Of a DNA stretch of 64,000 nt, positions 35,155-47,096 are shown in pieces (position 1 is the stretch's first letter; each line of letters starts with the position of its first letter). The notes under the pieces are model-generated. The model ran no database searches. It was not told the DNA's origin and saw only the letters and a list, made by a program, of their open reading frames with translations. Origin of the DNA: Trachythela sp. YZ-2020 (taxonomy: Eukaryota; Cnidaria; Anthozoa; Malacalcyonacea; Clavulariidae); NCBI GenBank assembly GCA_016169945.1, contig JADLSH010000316.1, forward strand, positions 496,001 to 560,000, given 5' to 3'. Both the position numbers and the translations under genes were made by a program.

Positions 35155-36545
35155 TTCTCCTGATATAGATATGTTGATAGTTTGTGAGATTCATATTCAT
35201 TGAAATAGAGACGATTATAATTGTTTTCTCAACTGATCTTGAGTTTGATGCATTTATTTGGTTTCGGTATTTACTTAGTTTTGCATTTTTATAAGTTCTT
35301 GACTATAGTCATCATACAGTTTATGCATGTTTAAATAACTTACAACATTTTTATCATTGAAGTAAATCGCATGAGCTCCTTCCAGTAAAATAGAGGCGAA
35401 GAGAACAAATATAAGTTTCCAATTTGAGCTCATTTTTTGCATGGTTTCTGAGAAGCTTCATCTACTTGGTCAGCATACAGAGAGTACCTTCTGAACAATG
35501 ACGAAAACAGGATGACAAACGTGATTTTATCATATTCAAATTAGTGCATTGATCAGTATTACTACAGTTTCATCCCCGAGCTGAAGCACACTCTGTGCAG
35601 AATAATTTTCAAATTTTATAAGCAGTGTATCGCTATCTAAATGCCAACATCGAACCACATTCTTTCAACCTATTTCGAACATTTTTCGTATGCAAGCATC
35701 TTGTTCAAATTCGAAGTGAAAATTCTCAAAACTAGCATTAATAATCGCAAAAACCTCTTTTCGTTGCTTTCTGTTTTTGCATATTTAGATAGATGGATTA
35801 GATATTTTATTACTAAATGTGCAGTTAAGTTAAACATTGTTTACAATGTAGCTGCAACAATTAAACTATTGGGCTATAAAGACCATTCTATGCAGAAACA
35901 TAACTTAGATTTTGATATACATGTAATTACGTACAATATCGACTGCGCTATTGATGTTTGAACGCTGAACTACCGTTTTTGCTGAAAATGCCAAAATTAT
36001 TAGCATAAAACAGCCTTATAATTACCGATGTAGTTATACCTGTTAAATAATAAATATTTTTTTGGTAAAGGAATGCATGAACCATTTTTGATATCAACAT
36101 GAATTATTGTACAGTATTACAGTATTATTTTTATTCACGTATTTAACAAGACCAACAAAGAGTAAATTTGCTAGAAAATAATCTCAAAGAGGCAGCAATT
36201 AGTTTAATTAGCCACTTTTCGGGTTTTTACCGAGTTTCAACAGATTGTATTTCCTCTGGGAGAATGATTTTTATTTCAGTCACTTTAGTTTTTTAGGACA
36301 CCGAATATGTACAACTTATTGGATTGGCATTTAGTTAGTTAAAAACATTAAAATTATGCTTTCAACGAGATATACTAAAACTGTTCTTAAAACTTTCTTA
36401 ATGACATTACATTTATACGTACAGTATAGAAAAATCTAAAAACCCTATTCATTAAATGTCCTTGTCCTCACTTCCAATACTCCCGAAAACTCCAGAAAAG
36501 CTATAATGCCATTTTATGCAAATAACATCTTAAATATCAGTTAAA
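35155..36545. repeat. Duplicated 3' flank of the papain-fold gene, copy 3
   Basis: Homologous to 11880-13069 and in the same orientation relative to the gene. The homology begins right after the foldback element with TCCTGATATAGATA. No gene is seen; the plus-strand frame at 35641-35961 is not conserved in the other copy. Confidence 0.8.
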
Positions 36546-37106
36546 TTATAAAATTTTTGTTTTTGCAAACTCGTCAAAAATTCTTTTTGCAAAATCTTGA
36601 CAGTTTTCAGAAAGCCAATTGTATGTTTTGTTCAGCTCGTTCTTTTTATACAAATATTCGACCAAATCTTTCATCTTGTTCCGACCTTCATCAGAAATCA
36701 TTTCCACTATTGGCGTCTCTCGCTTATTCCTTCTGTAGTAATCTTTTACGTAGCTTAATTGTTTGCTTCTCTGAATGGTGATTCCTTCACTATTCTTTTC
36801 GATAGACCACCACCAGTCAGATGTTTGAAGTACAACCAACTGATGGTGGAACACAAACTGTGTAAGCTGCCAAGAAGAAAGAGGATGCTTGAAAACCCAA
36901 ATTTTCTCAATCGACTCGCTGTCGTCAATGATTCTTTTCATCTTTTCGTTCAACTGTTCATCATCAATATCATAATCTTCTCCTCTTGTTGAATCAGAGT
37001 TGGGGTCGAAGTAAACTTTGCCCTTCCAATTTTCACCTTTTTTGTTAGATTTTGATGACTTGATCTTAGTGGAACTTGAGTCACTTGACGAGCTTGAATT
37101 TCCCAT
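36546..37106 (-). CDS. Myristoylation-motif permuted papain-fold (LRAT/PPPDE-like) protein
   Basis: A single-exon frame of 186 residues. The N terminus MGNSSSSSDSSS fits N-myristoylation at G2 and is followed by a serine- and lysine-rich linker (to about residue 30). The folded part has VYFDPNSD (31-38), a hydrophobic block with H87-H88 before a beta-like LVVLQT, W98-W99-W100-SIEKN, GITIQRSK, and a C-terminal WLSENCQDFAKRIFDEF with N168-C169. A histidine first and an NC pair in a late helix is the order of circularly permuted papain-fold enzymes: LRAT acyltransferases and PPPDE/DeSI peptidases. This assignment is by motif only, and the active-site histidine could be 87 or 88. The protein would sit on the cytoplasmic face of a membrane. 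A dead paralogue (13070-13608) shows the family expands by local duplication. Confidence 0.75.
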   Translation of the reverse strand: MGNSSSSSDSSSTKIKSSKSNKKGENWKGKVYFDPNSDSTRGEDYDIDDEQLNEKMKRIIDDSESIEKIWVFKHPLSSWQLTQFVFHHQLVVLQTSDWWWSIEKNSEGITIQRSKQLSYVKDYYRRNKRETPIVEMISDEGRNKMKDLVEYLYKKNELNKTYNWLSENCQDFAKRIFDEFAKTKIL

Positions 37107-37243
37107 TGAGTCTTTTGATTAAGAATCTATAGGGATAAAGCACTTAAGATTTTAGGTAATTAATACGTACGCATTCGGTGTGTAATTCTTGTGAACTCAC
37201 GACGGTATCGGTAAGTATACCGCTCATTTAATATAACTGAGAT

Positions 37244-39360
37244 TTGATACCGCAGACACGTTGGTTGGGTTTTATAGAAATATCTGTAGGCCAAATTTCA
37301 TATTTCTTTTATATCATCACAAAAATTTTGAATGGAGTTGCCAGTGTAAGAATGGGAAGCTCCACAACAATGTCTCTGACTGTCGAAATTAAACATCTCC
37401 ATTCAACGACCTCTACTTTCCGTAACTCATCTTCGCCAACGGCTTTATGTATATATTATAATTATATATTTGTCCTAATTGTAGTTTATTTACGCGTTCG
37501 TTTTTCGTAGTAAACCATTTCCGGGAAAGTTAATGCATCTTTGCAGTGGCTTACAATATACAACAGTCTGTACACAAAACTTGCAGACATGTAGTGAAGG
37601 GGTCTCAGTTTAAAGCTATGATAATCAATGATCTGCCTTGGCATAATTTCAGAGAAGATTTATTTCTGAAACTGTTTCACATGCTATATTGTGTAAATTC
37701 AGATTTTTAGCTCGCACTGATGCATGCTAGACGAACGCATGAAAAATTGCAAGCTTATAATTCTTGAACCAAAATGGCGATATATTAAACTGACACGAAT
37801 TTATCTTATTCTATCGACTATTTTATGAATAATGGTTTTGCTTAATTCATACGTAATACGTAATATGAGAATTCATCGCAACGTTTATAGTTCTGATAAT
37901 ACATTGAAATACATGTCATATGATCTCAGGAATCATTTTATGCTATAAACGTAGTAGCCCACTATACTATCTTATGGAAGATTCAATATAAAGCCTAAAC
38001 TTTTTTGCAGAATTTCAATACATGTATGTGTCGTAGAGGAAGCTACATCTTCACGTTTAAGAGCTGCTACGGCAAATGATATGATATATAGTACGCATTT
38101 ATCTCGGCTATAGTAGGCTATATCTTTGATACTGTCATGTGCTACCTTTTTAAAATAAAGTCTAATCAATGTCTTCTCAAGAACTGATCCGACTTCAGGT
38201 CATGAACGTATCTTCTATTTGTATAATAACTAAGGTTAAATATAACTGAGCACTATCTTATAAAATAGTCAAGATTATAGGCCTAAATTTCCTTCGATTT
38301 TCGACACATACCTTTATCGTAGCGGGATTTAAACATTCACGTTTGAGAGCTGGCAGCAAATGGTATATAGAGTAGTGATTTTGCTCGGAAATCTGACTTA
38401 TATCACTATCTTACGCTTCACTGAATTCAATTTCAAGATAAATAGGCTACTTCCACGTATTGTCTAAATCAGATATTTGATACATGCCTATACCCTGGTG
38501 CTTGACTTCTGGGAAACTATAATCGAATGAGTGGCTTGCGCATGCAAGCACAATATAGCTATCAGTATAAACAGTAAGGACCGGGGTTTCATTCTAAACT
38601 AGAAATGTGGTTTGATGAATATAAATATTAGCGAAGATTATTCTTTAAAATAATCGGCGGAGACTGTAAGACAGTGTGAACGTGCGTTGTAAATACATGC
38701 AGATGTCCAATCACAGGCGTATAATCCCCGAGCTATCGGCGCGAAGCGCCGTGCGAGGGTACTAATTCCGCTAGGATATTTACACCCGGGTATGTGAGAA
38801 CATAGCGGATTGCAAAGTTGTCCGCCATTATGCAAACATTATGCAAATTTTTTTGAAATACACAGTGTTGCGTGTTACCATGGTTACAGTGATTAACTGA
38901 ATACTTCATGTTAAAATAACTTTTGGGGAGTATAATTGCTTAGTTCGAATGGGCGAGAGGATTCTGCATGCATGTATTAATTTTTCTAGTATATTACTGT
39001 ATTATAATTCAATTTATTCCTCACGACCACCCCAGGGTGTTACGGGAAGTCGGTGCATGTTACAACTTAGCGTTGTTCGCAAAAGTGCAATTCGTTAGAT
39101 TACATGGATATTCAAGAAAGAAGGTTCAACCGTAGCCATATAGGTTATTTACCCATTCAGAATTGTAAACATATATAATTTACCCGAACAATTGATAAAT
39201 GCCATACTATATATAGGCAAATGACACATATCTACATACTAATATCCGAAAACACCGACAACGTTGAAGTTCTGATAATACATTAAAATACATGATATAT
39301 GATCTCAGAAATCACTTTATGTCATAATCGTTGTAAGCTACTATATATAATTTCAAGTTT
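37244..39360. repeat. Long non-coding repeat, copy C
   Basis: The most diverged copy. 37244-38735 follows copies A and B (for example CATTTCCGGGAAAGTTAATG near 37516 and GGATTTAAACATTCACGTTTG near 38327). 38736-39170 is not shared with copies A or B, and 39171-39360 matches about 3230-3390. It begins about 140 bases upstream of the papain-fold gene's start, so the gene and the repeat were probably duplicated together. Confidence 0.8.
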
Positions 39361-39779
39361 AGGCCTGAACTTCCTTTGATTTTCGATACAGACCCGTGTC
39401 GTGGAGCTCGTTGAGAACTTCTACGACAAACGATGTATATATAGGGTATGGATTTTTTTCGGAAATTTCATATTTATATCAAATCATCTATTTCTCCGTA
39501 TTGTCAACAGGCAAAACAAATATTTATTTGCTTGTCCCAACGTTTGACCTATTTTGACCTAGTTCGTGTTAGTGAAGACTCCTACTCTGTACAGTGTCAT
39601 AACTCATATTTTGGCTCTTGAACTCCCAAAATGAAACTGGAATGAATACCAAAATTTCCTCCCAAACGGTTTGATATATACTGTATATATTAATTTCTTG
39701 TTTATTTACACGGTTACAGGCAGGTTTTCTCCTGCGTAATAAATGTATATTCCTTGGTAGCTATTGAATAACTGTATAA

Positions 39780-39940
39780 TGAGTGCATGCGATAACTATA
39801 ATCAACTACAACATTCAACGATCTCTATTTTTCCATAACTCGTCTTCGCCAACGGCTTTAGGTATATACTATACATTTTAGTCTTAATTGTAGTTCATCT
39901 CCACGTTCGTTGTTCCTAGCTAATTAACCATTCCGGGAAA
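39780..39940. repeat. Long non-coding repeat, partial copy D (left piece)
   Basis: Matches 107-265 (CAACTACAACATTCAACG, ACTCGTCTTCGCCAACGGC). It is cut at CCGGGAAA by the hAT-ended segment 39941-45465 and resumes at 45466 to about 45700, where CAAGCACA and GCTATATTGTGTAAA-type blocks continue the same repeat. Confidence 0.8.
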
Positions 39941-39950
39941 CAGGGGCGAA

Positions 39951-40678
39951 ACTACTACCTTTTCGTTGGGGGGGGGGGGTGTCCGAGAGTGCAGTGAACT
40001 AGTATCGAGTGCTTGAAATCTACAGCTTCTGACATGCCATTTCATGCACTTTGTTCTGACATGCACTTTGGGGGAAGATTTAAGAGCAATGTCACAATAA
40101 TTCTCTTCAAAATATCTGGTCGAACGAAAAGCTGCTGACCACCAAATTTAAAGATCGTACCTACGCAAACGAATCATTATTTACTGCGAAGACTGATGAA
40201 GAGAAAAAAGTGCCTAATTTAATACCTTAAACATTCATACTTTTTAAAAAATCGATCTGAAAAGCCGCACCAAAAAGTTCGACGATTCCCTGCTATTGCT
40301 AGATTTAAAGAAACAATTAGCCTTAGACATAGCAGAGATCTTGAATTAAAGTTTTCTCCAGTTAACTTCTTTATGCAGGTTTTGAAAAATTACAATATCT
40401 TTAACTATGCCTATTCTACTGGAAATCACAATATGTATGACAGTTATAGGTAAAAATTCAGCATGTAATGTGCATAGTATACTATTTCGCAACACTCCTA
40501 CTCATGCTCAGTTAGTTAAGGAATGTGGAAAATATTGATCCACGCCATCCATGTCAGTTTCACATCTCCTCAACAAGCCTCCCCTGCCCCCTAATCTCAA
40601 CCATTCCCCTTATCCCCGCCTCTACATAACCCAATACTCTTCAAAACCCATCTCTCCATCCACACCTATGACACAAAT
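39951..40678. other. No gene; pyrimidine-rich tract
   Basis: This is the region between the hAT left end and the RT frame. 40555-40675 is strikingly C- and T-rich on the plus strand. RNase H and recombinase domains expected downstream of a DIRS-type RT are absent, so the coding part is truncated here. Confidence 0.45.
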
Positions 40679-41814
40679 TTACGTTTCTTTTCTGCATGGA
40701 GGTACACGAAACGGAGAATTAGCGAGAAAACCCAGAAATGGGACTACTAGTTGTGGGATGAGGATAGACTTTTCAAGGTCTAAAAAATAGCCAAACCTTA
40801 CCAAGCTATAAGCGACTATGAATATGGCCGACTGTGCTGCCGCAAATCTACGACGGTCATCGTTACCAAGCAAGGCGTAAGGTCCCTTATCGAAAGGAAC
40901 TTGGAGCTGGCCGTTGTGTCGATCATCAATATATAGGAGGCATGGAACTCCAATTGACCTGAAGTAATTGGTGGCGAACAACCCAATGGTCTGATAGATA
41001 TAGGGTGAACACTTCCACCCGAAAGGCAAAGTGTTATAGGTTAGGTACCGTCCTCCCCACTGTATACCAAAAAAGGCACGGCTTTCGGCGGTGAGAAGAC
41101 ATGGTCATACCCCGATTTGTCATCTAACACGGTCTGATAAAAGTTTTCCGACACATAGCGCGGCAAATCTACCACGCGATCAAGTCTAAATGGGTTATTG
41201 CTCATCCAAAGATTGAGGAATCGGGCATCATGGCAAAGGCGTGGCTTCGAGGGTTCAATAGTCAACGGGAGGACAAGATGCGGCGGGTCAACCACACCCA
41301 CTTTCCCATAAAGAGACACTGCAGCCGTTTGTAAACGTGTTAACAAAGTCTTTCGCACAAAGTCTACGAAATGTTGGCAGGAAAGATTTTTCTTGAAAAC
41401 CATCGGAGGAGGGAAATCAGAGTCATAGTCCTGCCCCTTGAAAAACCCCGCGAAATGCTGAATATATGGGAAAATAGAGACCCTATTCCTCAACCATTCG
41501 AGCACTTCCGTTTTTACATGGAAACTATTGCCTTCAGCGAGTCTCTGCCAATAAGATACGTGGCGATGTAATTCCCCGACCCAAAAATCCGTGGGACCTC
41601 TAAAGGCGACTTCTGAAAAATCCCCAAGAGTTTCACCGCATCGAACCTGATCTAATATTGCTTCAAGTCGAACGTTCGCCGCTGTCGCTCCACCGGCCTC
41701 GAAGGGGCATACTAGGGAATTCACCCATCGCAGTGGGGTGTCCTTCAACACGAACTGTTCTATAGCCAGATCAAACTCTTCATCGTATTCCCACTGCCAA
41801 AACGCATGCTGCAA
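40679..41814 (-). pseudogene. DIRS-like reverse transcriptase, one frameshift
   Basis: The frame 41814-41041 begins at a good acceptor (TTCTTGTTCTTTGCAG just upstream) with HAFWQWEYDEEFDLAIEQF. It includes PSKPRLCHDARFLNLWMSNN and the motif A region (VLDDKSGYDHV). A one-base discrepancy at a T6 run near 41075 switches frame, after which 41029-40679 continues with LPFGWKCSPYIYQT (motif B), YIDD catalytic aspartates and FLGF. These motifs are typical of DIRS/Ngaro-type RTs. A homopolymer indel may be a sequencing error; the missing C-terminal domains are not. Confidence 0.75.
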
Positions 41815-42132
41815 AGAACAAGAATGCGCAGATAGATATAACGAAAATAAACCCCATCAAGTCGGCAGAGAGACAACAGCTTTGACCCAGTAGACTGAGA
41901 GGGTTGACTGAGGTACCCCGTTTTCAAAGGCTGCCATTCTCATTAACTTGATCAAGCTACTGGACACAAAAAGTCGAGTTGTTTTGTTTAGTTATTTTAT
42001 TATAGTAATCACATTCGTCCTATGCATCTATCAAGGTTATAAATTGTTTCTATATACTCATGGACTATGTTGTTCGAGTCTATAGGTAGTTACTATACTA
42101 TGGACTATTGAATTCGGTTGTCGGTCACGCAG

Positions 42133-42678
42133 TTACTTCTCGTAACTTTTATCTTCTCGTTTTACGTTTGCGGTCATATCATGCTGTCGTTTATAACACT
42201 GGGCCTGAAAATGCCCGACTTGTTGACAATAGAAACAACGAGCATTCCGTGCACGAGGCCCGCGGCTAGGCATAACCCTAATCGGTTGCGACGGCACGAA
42301 TGACGGCGACCGAGAGGGCTCACACGACTTCCGCTGATAACTCTTCTCAACGCGGGCAACAACTCCAAATACTTTCTCGTGATCCTTATCTACCAATAAA
42401 CGGAGTACCATGCAGGGTATTGACCTGATCAGATGGCAAATCCAACCTGGCACGTAAAGTCTGGTAAGCTAGGTGGTAATAATTTTCCTTCTCATGTTTA
42501 GTATCATGCGCGGTGTGTTTTCAGCGCGTCAACCATCGTGAATACCTCGAATTTACTGAATTCCGAAAGTGAACGCGATGCATAGTCTAGTAGTTTCTTC
42601 AAGAGATTCTCTACGGAGGCGTTAGTCAAGGCTTCCATGCTGTCTGGCAGACGTGTTAACTGTTCTTTCAGCCTCTAA
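42133..42678 (-). pseudogene. Gag-like exon with CCHC zinc knuckle
   Basis: On the minus strand a clear acceptor (TATTTGGTTTATGTTAG) precedes AGGCTGAAAGAACAG near 42678. The frame runs through LPDSMEALTNASVENLLKKL, changes frame once near 42510, and reaches NYYHLAYQTLRARLDLP. After a further break it ends with the knuckle CFYCQQVGHFQAQC. A possible donor GTAAAA follows QHDMTAN near 42165, in phase with the RT exon. Nucleic-acid-binding gag of the same retroelement as the RT. The exon joins are inferred. Confidence 0.6.
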
Positions 42679-42873
42679 CATAAACCAAATAAACAATAAT
42701 AGTAGTGGCAATCTTCCTAACCGCTGCAGGAATACGCTACACGTCGTATACCAACAAAAGAGTAAACCCCAGTAACTAAATAACCGTGACGGAAGCAGAC
42801 GCCTGCCGTCAGTTAATAAACTGTACACTCCAGTAAAATATAATAGTATTAACATAAGCTAATATTATATATG

Positions 42874-44280
42874 GCTACCTCTTCGAATCCACCCGTCGAA
42901 AGGCCTGAACATATATAACAGTCAGTCCCTCACGAATGCAATAATGCATTCACATAAATATAATCTTATATTGCTACCTCGTCGAACTAACCCGCCGAAG
43001 AGTCGGGACATATATAAACAGTCAGTCCCTCACCAGTGCAATAATGCATTCCCATAAATATACTCTTATTGCTACCTCTTCGAACCAACCCGCCGAAGAG
43101 TCGGGTCATATATAAACAGTCAGTCCCTCACCAGTGCAATAATGCATTCACATAAATATAATCTTATATTGCTACCTCTTCGAACCAACCCGCCGAAGAG
43201 TCGGGACATACATAAACAATCCGTCCCTCACCAGTGCAATAATGCATTCACATAAATATACTATTATATTGCTACTTCTTCGAACCAACCCGTCGAAGAT
43301 CCGGGACATATATAAACAATCAGTCCCTCACCAGTGCAATAATGCATTCACATAAATATAATATTATATTGCTACCTCTTCGAACCATCCCGCCGAAGAG
43401 TCGGAACACATATAAACAATCAGTCCCTCAACAATGGAATGATGCATTCAAAATAAACATAATCTTGTATTGCTACCTCTTCGAACCAACCCGCCGGAGA
43501 GGCGGGACATACAGCTATTTCAATTAAGGTTGTCCCGAGCAAAGCGGAAAAGTCGAATACGAGCGCGAAAGGCTTGCTGGGAATCGCCAAAATATTAATG
43601 GCCCAAGAATTTGACAAACCTCAGTGGATTCCTAAGAAATTAGCAATAATAATTTCAAAGTAGAAACGTATTAAATGTTTTGTGGGCTGTTCTTTGTGGG
43701 TAATTCCTTTGAGACGTTTTTATGCATCAGTGGTTCAGAGCTGTGAATGAATCAAGGTGGCATTTATGTCAAGTTCGAGGCATTTTCCACTACGTTATAA
43801 CGACAGGAGTCACGAATAATCATAAGTTTTGCAGCACGTTTAATTGCAAATTGGTATACAGGGTGTATCAAACAAACCTTTCGAAATTAACATATTCTTC
43901 TTAACCATAAGATTTTATACCCTTGGGAATTTAAAATGCCTTCTAATCGTATGAGTAGCATAAAGTCTTGTACTTAAGAACAATATGTTAATTTCTTAGG
44001 AATCCACTGAGGTTTGTCAAATTCTTGGTCCATTAATTTTTTGGCGATTCCCAGCAAGCCTTTCGCGCTCGTATTCGACTTTTCCGCTTTGCTCGGGGAC
44101 AACCTTAATTGAAATAGCTGTATACAATTAATAAGTCCCATACCAATGCATAATACGTTTGCATAAATATATCTTATATTGCTCCTCTAACCCGTCGAAG
44201 AGCCAGGGCATAAATAGTCCCATACCAATGCAATGCATTCAAATAAATACTCTTATATTGCTACCTCTTCGAACCACCCC
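42874..44280. repeat. 100-bp satellite array, split by a MITE
   Basis: Units start GCTACCTCTTCGAACC near 42874, 42973, 43071, 43171, 43271, 43371 and 43472 (period about 100). Each unit carries CAGTCCCTCACCAGTGC and AATGCATTCACATAAATA. Unit seven is cut by the 43512-44120 MITE, and about two more diverged units follow to 44280. The array sits within the putative first intron of the gag-RT gene. Confidence 0.9.
43512..44120. mobile_element. Tc1/mariner-like MITE with TA duplication
   Basis: The ends CAGCTATTTCAATTAAGG and complement are flanked by TA (43510-43511, 44121-44122). The inverted arms are about 135 bases long (43512-43648 against about 43985-44120), with GCGCGAAAGGCTTGCTGGGA matched. 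The centre contains no transposase. It is inserted in a satellite unit, so it is younger than the array. Confidence 0.85.
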
Positions 44281-44863
44281 GTTGGAAACTAGGCCATAAG
44301 CATCTTATAAACTTAGGCCGAGGAGATGCAAACAGACACTGAATAAAGGTACAAACAACTGTAATAATTGGGTTTAAAATTCAGCCCACCCTGGGGCATA
44401 CAAGGCCATAAAGTAGGAAAGCGCATTCAGGCATTACATAAACAGGTTTTGTATTCATAAACGCCCACGTCTAATAGCGGCTATGATTATGGCACATGTG
44501 AGGTATTACTATAATGCAACCGGACCCATATATTCGAAGTCGAATAAGACGTATTATTTATCGTGTTGAGTGCAGTCAATACGTGACATTTTGTGTACCC
44601 TGCCGGGGCAAATACACGTACATATCTTTGAATAAAAGAAACGTACAATAACTTGCGAATGATCAGGCATGCCAATCTAGTTATAACAAAGTCTGAACAA
44701 ACCTATAATAGTCCTGTGTAATGACGTGACGGCTCAAGCTTAACATGCTCATATTAATGTAGGAAATAAGAACGTCGGCCAAGCACTCAAAGCAATGAAA
44801 ACAAAACGAATAAACGAGATTCCCGTACAAACATATTTTACAAGAAAGATATATTACCGCAAG

Positions 44864-45002
44864 TTCTGCCCGAGCATCATCAGGGCGTGCTAGTCAGGCA
44901 GTTGATTCTGAGGCTGTGGGATTGGAACTACGGCTTGGTCGACGTGGGCATCCTCTTGTACAGGGAATTGCACTGCCTGTTCATCTTCGGCTTCGGCCAT
45001 TT
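44864..45002 (-). pseudogene. Possible first exon of the gag-RT gene
   Basis: Minus-strand ATG at 45002 opens MAEAEDEQAVQFPVQEDA and continues acidic and proline/glutamine-rich to NQLPD, then a stop. A one-base shift would continue ARPDDARAELA up to a GTAATA donor near 44863. It lies upstream of the gag exon with a 2.2-kb intervening stretch holding the satellite. This is a weak inference from composition and splice-like signals. Confidence 0.35.
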
Positions 45003-45465
45003 ACTTCGCGTGTGTCGTACAAAATTCTATACCAGTAGAGCTTGCCAGTTTGATTGTACGCTGGAGAGCAAAAACTGAGCAAGAGCATGGAGATATCCTT
45101 ATACTGTATACCTGCGCATACCTGTGCTCACTCAATCATAAATTTATGGAGATATCCTTATACTGTATTTAACTTTCGCATATCATTATGAGTATTGCGA
45201 ATAGTATTCATCGTATTTTGTATTGATCTGTACAAAATCAATACAGAATCAAAATGTTCTTACGTAAACTAAAAAAATCACACAGGAAATGAATTTTTTA
45301 TTTCAACTAATCTTGTCCTTTTGGTTTTCTTTTTTTTTAATCCTTTGCGCAACTCTATCATGACTTCGTTGCCCTGCAAGACCTTTGATTGCCATCCCAA
45401 TCTGGGTTTTTTATTTTGGGGGGGTGTCACCATTCCCCCCACACCCGCCTTATGTTTTGCCCCTG

Positions 45466-46740
45466 CCGGAAAAGTTACAGTGCAGCTTAATCAAGCACAG
45501 TGAATCCGTACAGCTCTCATAATTATCTGTTTTAGCAAACTGTTTGTGCTATATTGTGTAAACACAGATCTTTAATTCGCACTCTAGACGAACTCATGAA
45601 AAATAGCGAGCTTGAATCAAAATGGCAATATATTAAACTGATACGAATTTAACTTATCCTATAGGCTAGTCTCGTTTAATTCTTACGTAATATCAGAATA
45701 AAGTGGAAGGAAACAATATTATTTTGGGAAATTTATTTTGAAAGAATAAAAAATGGAAATATTGTTTCAAGAAGAGGAAGCGCAGTAGCCATGGCAACAC
45801 GATAAAATAAACTTCTTTTCTGGAGTACAAAACAGTAAACAGGTTACAAAAACTACAAAAATAATTAAAATATTAGTTGTTTTAGCCATACAAATCTGAG
45901 ATATATGGTGTAGGTATGTTCTTATGCATTCTATAAGCTTCAAATTAATGTTTAAATGCAACCTTCCGTTTACTAAAACGTTGCCAAAAGTTTATAAAAC
46001 TAAACTGCCTTTTTATACTTATAAATTAGTTTTTGAAATGAAATCAGTTGAAAATATACAAATTCTCTCGTGTGAAACGATAATTGATATGAAACGTGTA
46101 TAACGGTAATTGTTTTAAAGCGCAAATTCTAGTTATATACATTTAAGGAAAGTGAATATATATGTTTGCGTCGTTAACTGCAGAACTATGAGCAGATATT
46201 ATATTATCTTACACTTTCCGGAACCAAACTCGGGTGCATTTATAAATACGGTTTTGGTATTTAGAATGGTCTTTCACGTCGGTTGAACCTTGTTAACAAA
46301 ATTTTCTTTTCACCATTTTAATTATTTCATTACGGAATGAGCAATGAAAAGAACTCATCTTATTCCTAACATTTATTTACAGATGACGGTTAAACGTACG
46401 TTACTTATGAAAAGAAAAATCAAATAATGATCAATTATTGGATGAGGCCGAGCATGATATCAAAAATGTTGATATCATGCGTAAGCCGAATCCAATAGAA
46501 CTACATCGAAACTTAATAGATACAGAGTAAAAAGCAATTTTGGTAGTCAAAAAGTATTGGTTCGAATCATGCCGTAGAAACAGAGTAAAACCGCCATTAT
46601 TCTGGCCAGAAAACGACATAAAAATAGGGGGTCACGTTGCACTGTTGAGTGGTCCTTCTGGTGATTTCCTATTCTGTGCTTCAAGTCTGATAATATAATA
46701 GTTGTAGTAAGTAGACAAGTTTCACACAAATTACAGTAAC
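45466..46740. other. Repeat copy D remainder, then no recognised feature
   Basis: 45466 to about 45700 continues the long repeat interrupted at 39940. From 45700 to 46740 there are only chance frames. Confidence 0.6.
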
Positions 46741-47096
46741 ACACTCTAAAAACTAGTGTGTAATTATACACACCAAAGGTGTATACAAATACACATCTTT
46801 TGGAAAAAAGGTGTGTATAATTACACATCTTTTGCAATATTGATGACCGAAGGTGTGTATTTATACACAATATTTACAAACTGGTGTGTACAAATACATA
46901 CCTTGTATTTATGCAATTACACAGCTTTGCTTTACACACTCTCTATTTACTAAAGTTGTGTATTTATACGCACCTTTTCGGCAAATACACACCTTTGCTA
47001 ATTACACACCTTTCAACCATGCACACTTTGCCCAATTTTACACATCTCGGACATTACACACCTTTCGATTATATATTCACCTTTGGGGGGGGGGGG
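46741..47096. repeat. Block of short palindromic GTGTGTAATTACACAC-type repeats
   Basis: About 350 bases are made of alternating GTGTGTA..TACACAC and ACACCTTTT/AAAAGGTGTG elements in both orientations, for example GTGTGTAATTATACACACC near 46758, ending in a run of G at about 47084-47097. The design is locally self-complementary throughout, not a simple tandem repeat. No gene. Confidence 0.75.

Larger units (their letters stand above)
39941..45465. mobile_element. 5.5-kb segment with hAT-type ends
   Basis: The ends are CAGGGGCGAAACTACT and TATGTTTTGCCCCTG (7-bp perfect CAGGGGC termini, then weaker similarity and G- or C-rich runs on both sides). The flanking 8-mers are CCGGGAAA (39933-39940) and CCGGAAAA (45466-45473), one mismatch apart, and they sit exactly where repeat copy D is interrupted. 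An 8-bp duplication with CAG termini is the hAT signature. No hAT transposase is found. Instead the segment contains a gag-RT gene with apparent introns, a 100-bp satellite and a mariner-like MITE. Confidence 0.8.

Noticed and set aside
34478..35168. Three overlapping plus-strand frames over 190 codons
   Set aside because: Same minisatellite inverted; a repeat artefact rather than secreted repeat proteins.
35641..35961. 106-codon plus-strand frame
   Set aside because: The duplicated counterpart near 12300-12700 does not keep the frame.
42874..43510. Repeat-spacer array
   Set aside because: The 100-bp units are homologous throughout, so it is a satellite, not spacers between repeats.
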